Positions 8,917 to 15,380 of a stretch of 64,000 bases of DNA are shown in pieces (the first letter of the stretch is position 1; each line of letters starts with the position of its first letter). The notes under the pieces were generated by a model. That model ran no database searches and had not been told where the DNA came from. It saw only the letters and a list, made by a program, of their open reading frames with translations. The stretch comes from Hymenobacter setariae. GTDB lineage: Bacteria; Bacteroidota; Bacteroidia; Cytophagales; Hymenobacteraceae. A program made the translations under genes and the position numbers. The stretch lies in the NCBI RefSeq assembly GCF_007713685.1, contig NZ_VMRJ01000005.1, forward strand, positions 1 through 64,000, written 5' to 3'.

Positions 8917-9006
8917 TACCTATTTTTAGGTATTTAGCAGATTGCCAAGTGCCTACATGCCAGCGCGCCGCTAGTAGCAATACCCTAAGTTAGGTATTTT
9001 TAGGTA
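8917..9006. promoter_or_regulatory. Repeated palindromic sites, candidate operators
   Basis: The 328-base divergent gap between the small membrane protein (-) and the LuxR-type gene (+) holds a 16-base inverted repeat TACCTATTTTTAGGTA at 8917-8932. A related cluster lies at 8981-9006: TACCCTAAGTTAGGTA followed by TTTTTAGGTA. The shared half-site is TAGGTA/TACCTA. Paired symmetric sites of this spacing are typical of transcription-factor operators; the adjacent LuxR-type regulator is the obvious candidate. This is inference from sequence symmetry and position. Confidence 0.45.
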
Positions 9007-9177
9007 GTAGTAGCACTGGCCAGCAATAAGGCTTACCTTGTCTTATTGTCAGCTTTAATTGTACGAAAGGGCTATGTGTGCGTGTGAAGCTGGTACAGCA
9101 AGGGCCACCCACTGGCCGCAAAGCGTTAAAGCGCTGCTTTATTCTATAAAAATCTTAATGGACAACACTTTTACTGC

Positions 9178-9909
9178 ATGAGTGCTACCACTACACGGCG
9201 TGTCCTCCTAGGGCCGCCCAATCGCCTGCCGCCCGCCACGGCGGCGCAGCAGGCAAGTATAACCCAAGCCGTAGCCGAAGTAGCGGCTACGGCCGACTTG
9301 CACCCGGGCGTTACTATCGTGCACAATCTGCTTACCGACGGCATCGAGTACATGTCGCGCCGGGGCCTCGAGCTACTGCAAATTTCGCTGCCGGCGCTAC
9401 GGGACCTAGGCGCTGATTATTACTTGCGCTTCTTCAATCCGGTTGATGCCCAAGACTATGTGCCGCGCATCTATGAGTTATTAGAATCAGCCGACCCCAC
9501 GTGCGTAGTTAGCTTTTTTCAGCAGGTGCGCACCACCGAGAACCCCGAGTATACCTGGTACTTCTCCACCACGCGGATACTGCTGCGCGAGGCCGAACTA
9601 GGCCCCTTGCTACTGATTACCACTGCTAGCCCCATCGACCCCCTCCACCACGTGACTCACAAGGTGAGTCGGCTGCTCGAAGAAAATAACTTTTTGCGGC
9701 AGCACGCGCCACTTTTTGCGTCTCTCACTCGCCGCGAGCGTGAGGTGCTCCGCCTGCTAGCGCTCGGCCATACCGCGCCCCAAATTGGCGCCGAGCTATT
9801 CTTGGCCACCCAAACTGTTGAGACGCACCGCCGCAACTTGCGCCACAAGCTGCACGCCGAATCGCAATTTGAGCTAGGCCAATATGCGCGCGCCTTCGAC
9901 CTGATTTAG
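9178..9909 (+). CDS. LuxR-type regulator with PAS-like N-terminal domain
   Basis: A 243-residue transcription regulator. The C-terminal residues 183-228 form a LuxR/GerE helix-turn-helix: LTRREREVLRLLALG, then PQIGAELFLATQTVETHRRNL with the conserved VETHRRN recognition-helix end. Residues about 45-155 resemble the PAS-like sensor domain common in Bacteroidota LuxR proteins (HNLLTDGIEYMSRRGLELLQIS and a later QVRTTENPEYTWYFSTTRILLR strand pair). There is no receiver domain, so it probably senses a ligand or state directly. It starts at ATG 9178, downstream of palindromic sites that may be its own operators. Its targets are unknown. Confidence 0.87.
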   Translation: MSATTTRRVLLGPPNRLPPATAAQQASITQAVAEVAATADLHPGVTIVHNLLTDGIEYMSRRGLELLQISLPALRDLGADYYLRFFNPVDAQDYVPRIYELLESADPTCVVSFFQQVRTTENPEYTWYFSTTRILLREAELGPLLLITTASPIDPLHHVTHKVSRLLEENNFLRQHAPLFASLTRREREVLRLLALGHTAPQIGAELFLATQTVETHRRNLRHKLHAESQFELGQYARAFDLI

Positions 9910-9922
9910 GCCGAAGGCGCGC
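9888..9922 (+). terminator. Hairpin overlapping the LuxR-type gene stop
   Basis: An 11-bp inverted repeat, GCGCGCCTTCG at 9888-9898 and its complement at 9912-9922, spans the stop codon (9907-9909). It lies between two convergent genes (LuxR-type + and purB -). It has no clean T-tract, so termination is likely but not certain. Confidence 0.5.
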
Positions 9923-9945
9923 TAAGTATTATCTCGTAGCGGCAG

Positions 9946-11277
9946 TTAACGCCCCACGTAGTTGGCTGGCGTGAGGTGACGCAGCTCGGCTTTTACGCTC
10001 TCGGGCATATCCAAGCCTTCTACAAACTCTGCTATGGTAGCTGCTGAAATAGCCTCGCCCGTGCGCGTGAGCTGCTTGAGAGCATTGTAAGGGTCGGGGT
10101 AGTTTTCGCGGCGCAAAATCGTCTGAATTGCCTCGGCCAGCACCGCCCAGTTGGCATCGAGGTCACGCTGCAAGGCGCTTTCATCGAGCGCTAGCTTGCC
10201 CAGGCCCCGCCCAATGGCGTTGAGCGCAATAAGAATATGACCTAGGGGCACGCCTAGGTTGCGCAGCACTGTAGAGTCGGTGAGGTCGCGCTGCAGGCGT
10301 GAGATGGGCAGCTTGGCCGCGAAGTGCTCCAGCAAGGCATTAGCCACGCCCAGGTTGCCTTCAGCGTTCTCAAAGTCGATAGGGTTAACCTTGTGCGGCA
10401 TTGCCGACGAACCTACTTCCCCAGCTTTGAGCGTTTGCTTGAAATAGCCCATCGAAATGTACTGCCACACGTCGCGGCACAGGTCGATAAGAATGTTGTT
10501 GAGGCGCTTCCAGCCGTCGCAAAAAGCCGCCAGGTTATCGTAGGGCTCGATTTGGGTGGTGGGAAAGGTGCGCGTGAGCCCTAGGGTATCCTGCACGAAC
10601 CGTTCGGCAAATGCATGCCAGTCGGTGCTGGGGTAGGCGGCAAAATGTGCGTTAAAGCCGCCGGTGGCGCCCCCAAACTTGGCCGCGTAGGGCACTTGGT
10701 GTAGCAGCGCCAGCTGCCCGGCTAGTCGAGCCTCAAACACCTGTAGCTCCTTGCCCAGCCGCGTGGGCGAGGCCGGCTGCCCGTGGGTGCGCGCCAGCAT
10801 GGGTACGCCCACCCAGCCCGCCGCCAGCCCACCTAGCTGCGCCTGCAGCTGCGCAAAGCGAGGTAGTAGCACGGCGCCCATAGCATCTTTGAGGCTCAGC
10901 GGAATGGCCGTATTATTAACATCTTGCGAGGTCAGGCCGAAGTGGATAAACTCTAAGTAGTTGCCTAGGTCTAGTTTCGTGAACTCGTCGCGCAGGTAGT
11001 ACTCCACGGCCTTTACGTCGTGGTTAGTCACGGCTTCGTGATTCTTGATGGCCTGGGCTTCGGCTTCGCCAAACTGCTCGTAGAGGCCGCGCAGAGCTGG
11101 AAAGACAGTGGCGGGTACAGCCGCCAACTGCGGCAGCGGCTGTTCGCAGAGTGCAATGAAGTATTCCACCTCGACCCGCACCCGGTAGCGCATCAGAGCC
11201 AGCTCCGAAAAATAGGGGCCGAGTGGGGCAGTTTGGCGCTGGTAGCGGCCATCGAGGGGCGAAAGGGCAGTGAGCAT
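9946..11277 (-). CDS. purB: Adenylosuccinate lyase
   Basis: A 443-residue fumarase/aspartase-superfamily enzyme that cleaves SAICAR and adenylosuccinate, releasing fumarate, in de novo purine synthesis. It begins with the PurB-specific LTALSPLDGRYQ. Conserved regions are visible in order: TSQDVNNTA (116-124), ARTHGQPASPTRLG (162-175) with the catalytic-region histidine, and the flexible signature loop GSSAMPHKVNPIDFENAEGN (289-308) carrying the catalytic serine. The length fits the E. coli-type PurB. It is transcribed away from the divergent transglycosylase gene; the shared intergenic segment holds an inverted repeat. Confidence 0.97.
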   Translation of the reverse strand: MLTALSPLDGRYQRQTAPLGPYFSELALMRYRVRVEVEYFIALCEQPLPQLAAVPATVFPALRGLYEQFGEAEAQAIKNHEAVTNHDVKAVEYYLRDEFTKLDLGNYLEFIHFGLTSQDVNNTAIPLSLKDAMGAVLLPRFAQLQAQLGGLAAGWVGVPMLARTHGQPASPTRLGKELQVFEARLAGQLALLHQVPYAAKFGGATGGFNAHFAAYPSTDWHAFAERFVQDTLGLTRTFPTTQIEPYDNLAAFCDGWKRLNNILIDLCRDVWQYISMGYFKQTLKAGEVGSSAMPHKVNPIDFENAEGNLGVANALLEHFAAKLPISRLQRDLTDSTVLRNLGVPLGHILIALNAIGRGLGKLALDESALQRDLDANWAVLAEAIQTILRRENYPDPYNALKQLTRTGEAISAATIAEFVEGLDMPESVKAELRHLTPANYVGR

Positions 11278-11282
11278 GAAGG

Positions 11283-11416
11283 AGTGCGTGGTGCGTGGTG
11301 CCTAGTGCTTGCTACTTGTTTTGAGGCACACAGGCGATGAGGCCACAAAGCTAATGGCTACCCGCAGGCATCACCTACTCTACAGGCTGGGCACTACGCA
11401 CCAAGCACTACGCACT
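11283..11416. repeat. Imperfect inverted repeat of AGTGCGTRGTGC units
   Basis: Between the divergent purB and transglycosylase genes, AGTGCGTGGTGCGTGGTGCC at about 11283-11302 (extending to 11311) faces the near-complement GGGCACTACGCACCAAGCAC at 11389-11408 (extending to 11416). Each arm is itself made of two 11-12-base units. The loop of ~78 bases has no ORF with protein-like features. It could form a large hairpin in both 5' leaders, or be a short mobile repeat. Confidence 0.6.
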
Positions 11417-11423
11417 AACTTTG
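11416..11423 (+). promoter_or_regulatory. Bacteroidota -7 promoter box next to a start codon
   Basis: TAACTTTG fits the Bacteroidota primary sigma -7 consensus TAnnTTTG exactly. It ends 5 bases before the ATG of the transglycosylase gene (11429), so a transcript started at the usual distance would be leaderless or nearly so. Confidence 0.55.
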
Positions 11424-11428
11424 CGGCA

Positions 11429-13603
11429 ATGCGTTTATCCGTTGTTGCCAAAAAACGAATCCTTTACACGGTAGGCGGCCTGTTGGTCGTGCTGCTGCTG
11501 GCCGTACTATTGTTCTTGTGGAAGCGCCAGCAATTGCTGAACTACGCGCTGAGCGAGGTCAAAACTCGCGTCGAGCGTAAGTACCCCGCCACCCTCACCC
11601 TAGGGCCGGCGCGCTTCACGGGGTTCAGCACCGTCGAAATAAGCGGGATGAGCCTAGTGCCTACCGCGGCGGCTGGGCCCGGCGCGGCCGGCGATACACT
11701 GCTCACTGCCCGGCGTCTGCAAGCCGGCCTGAGCGTGCGCTCACTGTTTGCGGGGCGGCCAGTATTTAGCGAGCTGCAAATAGACCGAGCCCATCTCACA
11801 GCGCGCAAAAACGCTAGCGGAGCCAATAACTTTTCTTTTTTGCTGCGCAAAAGCAAGACGCCGGTAGTGCGGCGCGATACGGCCCTAGGTCGCAATTATG
11901 GCTTACTGCTCAACCAAGTGCTCGATGCGGGCTTTGGCAGCGTGCCGGGCCAGGCCGATTTTCGGCAGTCAGTGGTGACCTATGCTAGCCCACGCCACCA
12001 AGTGCAACTTACCATGCCGCGGCTGAGCTTTGAAGATGGCCAGGTGCGCGGGCAACTTACCGCGGTAGTCGATTCAGTAGTGAACGAGCTGGGCGTGAGC
12101 GGCTCCATCGAGCCCGGCGACTTTGCCACCGACCTCAAGCTGTTTGGAGTCAAAAACTCGGTGCAGGTGCCCTACGTGGCGCGGCGCTTCGGAGCGCTGG
12201 TGTCATTTGACACCATCCGGGTGCAGCTGGCGGGAAAAGACTTCACGCGCGACGACCAGACGGGCGGGCAGCTTACGGTGCGCGGTTCGGTGGCCGCTAC
12301 CAACTTTAGCTTTTTCCACAAGCGCCTAGCTTCGGAAGATATCATCGTGCATTATGGCCAGCTAGAGTTTGTGGCTACCCTAGGGCGGGGCACTCTCTCA
12401 CTTGACCCTGGCACGCGCGCTACCCTCAACCAGATTGTGGTGCACCCCGAAATAGCAGTGCGCCTCAAACCGCGCCTGGCCGTCAGCCTCAAGGTTGATT
12501 CGGACCCCACGGCCACCACTGCCTTTTTTAACTCGCTGCCCACCGGCATGTTCGACGTAGTGGCCGGCACCGAGGGCACGGGCACGCTCAGCTACCACCT
12601 GCAAGCCAGTGTGGATATGGCTCAGGTTGATAGCCTTAAGCTCAGCTCGTCACTGACTCCCAGCAAAGATTTTAGCATCAAGCGCTTCGGCACCGAGGAC
12701 TTGAGTATGCTAGAGCGCGAGTTTCCCTACACAGCCTACAACGACAAGGGCGATTCGCTGCGCACCTTTCAGGTGGGGCCTAGCAACCCCGACTTCACAT
12801 CCTTCGCCAACGTGTCGCCCTTCCTCTGGAAGGCAATCCTCACGTCGGAAGACCCTAGGTTTTTCACCCACCACGGCTTTATGGAAAAAGCGTTTGTCAA
12901 CGCCGCCATTGCCGATATTAAAGAGCGACGCTTTGCGCGCGGCGGCAGTACGCTGAGCATGCAGCTGGTCAAGAATGTGTTTCTGAATCGCCAGAAAACC
13001 ATTGGCCGCAAGGCGGAGGAAATGCTGATTGTGTGGCTCATCGAGAACTGGCTGGTTGAGCGCACCAAGACGCTGACCAAAGAGCGGATGTTCGAGATAT
13101 ACCTCAACATTGTGGAGTGGGGACCTAGCAAATACAAGTGGCCTAGCGGCAAGCGCGGCGTGTATGGGGTGAAAGAAGCGGCACTGTTCTACTACGGCAA
13201 ACGGCCTAGCGAACTCAACCTCGACGAGAGTTTGTACCTCATCAGCATCATTCCCAAGCCCAAGTACTACCGGCAGTCGTTTGACAGCTATGGAGGGTTG
13301 CGCGGCTCTACACGCTGGTTCTTCCGCCTCATCGGCGACCTGATGGAGCAGAAAGGCTTGATTACGAGCAGCCAGCGCAACAGCATTGGGTACTCGGTAA
13401 ATCTGAATGGCCCAGCCCGCACGTACATCGTCACGGCCCGCGATACCACTCGCAGTGTGCAGCCAGGCGACACGGCTCAATTTGCTCCGCTCAACCTCAT
13501 CGACCTGCTGAACACGGGCGCGCAGTCTGCTCCAGCGGCTCCTGCCCCTGGCACTGCCCCGCCTGCTGGTACCGAAGCCCCACCTCAAACTCCACGCCCT
13601 TAG
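11429..13603 (+). CDS. Peptidoglycan transglycosylase (GT51) with AsmA-like N-terminal region
   Basis: A 724-residue inner-membrane protein. A short cytoplasmic start and one membrane helix (about residues 13-31) are followed by ~400 periplasmic residues resembling AsmA-like proteins (ISGMSLVP, FSELQIDRAHLTARKN, GANNFSFLL). A C-terminal GT51 transglycosylase domain that polymerises lipid II follows. Its catalytic motif is TSEDPRFFTHHG with Glu474, followed by GGSTLSMQLVKNVFL and the second motif EIYLNIVEWG. The penicillin-binding transpeptidase domain is absent and the C-terminus is a Pro/Ala tail, so it is monofunctional. The ATG at 11429 follows directly on a promoter box and precedes the membrane helix; a longer reading from 11309 would translate the promoter and repeat. 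Confidence 0.88.
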   Translation: MRLSVVAKKRILYTVGGLLVVLLLAVLLFLWKRQQLLNYALSEVKTRVERKYPATLTLGPARFTGFSTVEISGMSLVPTAAAGPGAAGDTLLTARRLQAGLSVRSLFAGRPVFSELQIDRAHLTARKNASGANNFSFLLRKSKTPVVRRDTALGRNYGLLLNQVLDAGFGSVPGQADFRQSVVTYASPRHQVQLTMPRLSFEDGQVRGQLTAVVDSVVNELGVSGSIEPGDFATDLKLFGVKNSVQVPYVARRFGALVSFDTIRVQLAGKDFTRDDQTGGQLTVRGSVAATNFSFFHKRLASEDIIVHYGQLEFVATLGRGTLSLDPGTRATLNQIVVHPEIAVRLKPRLAVSLKVDSDPTATTAFFNSLPTGMFDVVAGTEGTGTLSYHLQASVDMAQVDSLKLSSSLTPSKDFSIKRFGTEDLSMLEREFPYTAYNDKGDSLRTFQVGPSNPDFTSFANVSPFLWKAILTSEDPRFFTHHGFMEKAFVNAAIADIKERRFARGGSTLSMQLVKNVFLNRQKTIGRKAEEMLIVWLIENWLVERTKTLTKERMFEIYLNIVEWGPSKYKWPSGKRGVYGVKEAALFYYGKRPSELNLDESLYLISIIPKPKYYRQSFDSYGGLRGSTRWFFRLIGDLMEQKGLITSSQRNSIGYSVNLNGPARTYIVTARDTTRSVQPGDTAQFAPLNLIDLLNTGAQSAPAAPAPGTAPPAGTEAPPQTPRP

Positions 13604-13670
13604 CCGCAACTAAACTTCCCGGCCCGGTTTTGGTTATCAGCAGCTTACCACCTTCAATCTTCAGCACCCC

Positions 13671-14246
13671 ATGAAATTTATTGCGTTTGCCCTGGCTGCC
13701 GCCACTACGTTCAGCCTAGCATTTACCAACCCTCAGCCTGCTCCGATGAACCCTACTGCCCCCGTGGCTGCCCCCGGCACTGTCTATGACTTCACCGTCA
13801 AGACCATCGACGGCAAAGATGTGAAACTGAGCAAGTATAAAGGCAAGAAAATTCTTATCGTGAACACCGCATCGAAATGCGGCTACACACCGCAGTATAA
13901 GGAGCTGGAAGAGCTGTCGAAAAAGTACGCCGGTAAAGTGACGGTATTGGGCTTCCCATCCAACAGCTTTAACCAAGAACTAGCCTCGAACGAAGAAGTG
14001 TCGTCGTTCTGCGAAAAGAACTATGGCGTGACGTTCCCGCTGTTTTCTACCGTGTCGGTGAAAGGCGATGATGCTACCCCGCTATTCAAGTTCTTGTCGG
14101 ACAAAGAAAAGAACGGTGCCGTGAGCGAAGCGCCGAGCTGGAATTTTTGCAAATACCTAGTTAACGAAAAGGGGCAGGTAGTAAAGTTCTACCCCTCCAA
14201 AGTGAAGCCGCTAAGCGAAGAGCTGGTGGCTGACATCACCAAGTAA
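13671..14246 (+). CDS. Glutathione peroxidase family protein, exported
   Basis: A 191-residue thiol peroxidase of the glutathione peroxidase family, which reduces peroxides; bacterial cysteine forms usually use thioredoxin. The N-terminal ~20 residues (MKFIAFALAAATTFSLAFT) form a signal peptide, then a Pro-rich linker. The catalytic cysteine is C70 in NTASKCGYT. Gln102 in FNQEL and Trp157-Asn158 in SWNFCKYLV complete the active-site set, and C114 in SFCEKNYGV is the likely resolving cysteine. Export suggests peroxide defence in the periplasm or on the envelope. It follows the transglycosylase gene with a 67-base gap; linkage is uncertain. Confidence 0.93.
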   Translation: MKFIAFALAAATTFSLAFTNPQPAPMNPTAPVAAPGTVYDFTVKTIDGKDVKLSKYKGKKILIVNTASKCGYTPQYKELEELSKKYAGKVTVLGFPSNSFNQELASNEEVSSFCEKNYGVTFPLFSTVSVKGDDATPLFKFLSDKEKNGAVSEAPSWNFCKYLVNEKGQVVKFYPSKVKPLSEELVADITK

Positions 14247-14266
14247 GGTTGAGTTTTAAAAGTTAA

Positions 14267-14375
14267 AAACTGTCATGCTGAGCTTGTCGAAGCATCTCGT
14301 GGAGTGCGCTAACTGCTGATATACAGCGTTGGAGTCTCGCATGAGATGCTTCAATAAGCTCAGCATGACAGTTTT
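14267..14375. repeat. REP-like inverted repeat, copy A
   Basis: A ~109-base element with 33-base arms (14267-14299 and 14343-14375) that are complementary except for about 2 bases. It starts AAAACTGTCATGCTGAGCTT and contains GAAGCATCTC. It lies between the peroxidase and menA genes, with an unrelated central loop. A second element with the same GTCATGCTGA...GAAGCATC core is at 28788-28862, so this is a dispersed intergenic family rather than a one-off terminator. Confidence 0.8.
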
Positions 14376-14408
14376 AGTATCTACTCATTATTAGTTGCTA
14401 TTTCTTTA

Positions 14409-15302
14409 ATGTCTCCCTGGATTTCCGCATTCCGCCCTCGCACGCTGCCGCTCGCGCTGGCCAGCATTCTCACGGGCGCATTTTTGGCTAAGTCGGCCGG
14501 GCAGTTTAATTGGCCGGTAGTAGCACTGGCAGCCCTTACTACTATTCTGCTACAGATACTTAGCAACCTGGCCAACGACTACGGCGACTCGCAGAATGGC
14601 GCCGACAGCGTGCACCGCCAAGGTCCGCTGCGCGCCGTGCAGAGCGGCGCCATCACGCCCGCTGAAATGAAGCGTGCTATGTGGGGCTTTGGCTTGGCAG
14701 CGCTGGTAAGCGGGGTGGCCTTGCTGCTCGTGGCCCTAGGCTTCAAGGCTGCTTGGGTGCTGCTAGCCTTTTTTGTGCTTGGGCTCAGCGCCATTTGGGC
14801 GGCGGTGAACTACACGGCAGGCTCGCGGCCCTACGGCTACGCGGGGCTAGGCGACGTGTCTGTGTTCCTATTCTTTGGTATAGTGGGGGTGTGCGGCACT
14901 TATTTTCTACAAACCCGCACTTTGCCGCTGGCAGTATTGCTGCCCTCCGCGGCCCTAGGTTGCTTTGCTACCGCCGTGCTGAATGTCAATAATATCCGGG
15001 ATATTGTTTCGGATAAGCTGGCAGGTAAAATAACCGTGCCGGTGCGGCTAGGTCCGCAGCACGCCCGCCGCTACCACTGGTTGCTACTCGTGCTGGGTGT
15101 GGGCGCGGCCGTGATATATGTAGCCCTCAATTATCACTCGCCTTGGCAGTGGCTGTTCGTCGTGAGCTTGCCGCTGTTCCTCTTTAATGGCCGACAAGTG
15201 TGGGCTCGTCAAGAGTCGATGCACCTTGACCCGCTCCTCAAGCAAATGGCCTTGAGCACGCTGGTGTTTACGCTGTTGTTTGGCCTAGGGCAAGTTATTT
15301 AA
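14409..15302 (+). CDS. menA: 1,4-dihydroxy-2-naphthoate polyprenyltransferase
   Basis: A 297-residue UbiA-superfamily prenyltransferase that joins a polyprenyl chain to 1,4-dihydroxy-2-naphthoate in menaquinone synthesis at the inner membrane. The first Asp-rich site is N56-D57-Y-G-D60 followed by GAD and RQGPLRAVQSG. The second is NVNNIRDIVSD followed by AGKITVPVRLG. Eight to nine hydrophobic helices span the rest. This motif pair is specific for MenA rather than UbiA. It is followed by a bidirectional terminator shared with dnaX. No other men genes are nearby. Confidence 0.95.
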   Translation: MSPWISAFRPRTLPLALASILTGAFLAKSAGQFNWPVVALAALTTILLQILSNLANDYGDSQNGADSVHRQGPLRAVQSGAITPAEMKRAMWGFGLAALVSGVALLLVALGFKAAWVLLAFFVLGLSAIWAAVNYTAGSRPYGYAGLGDVSVFLFFGIVGVCGTYFLQTRTLPLAVLLPSAALGCFATAVLNVNNIRDIVSDKLAGKITVPVRLGPQHARRYHWLLLVLGVGAAVIYVALNYHSPWQWLFVVSLPLFLFNGRQVWARQESMHLDPLLKQMALSTLVFTLLFGLGQVI

Positions 15303-15318
15303 GGCGGTAAACAATAGA

Positions 15319-15364
15319 GAAGGGGCCAGGAGCAGACTCATTTTGGTCTGCTCCTGGCCCCTTC
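15319..15364. terminator. Bidirectional terminator between menA and dnaX
   Basis: Perfect 19-bp arms (GAAGGGGCCAGGAGCAGAC at 15319-15337 and its complement at 15346-15364) close an 8-base loop between two convergent genes, with short A and T stretches around it. Confidence 0.85.
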
Positions 15365-15380
15365 TTAATGTCATAGTAAC

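Noticed and set aside
12710..13609. 299-residue open frame antisense to the transglycosylase gene
   Set aside because: Repetitive Arg/Val/Ala composition with no motif; it mirrors the GC-rich third-codon pattern of the real gene on the other strand.
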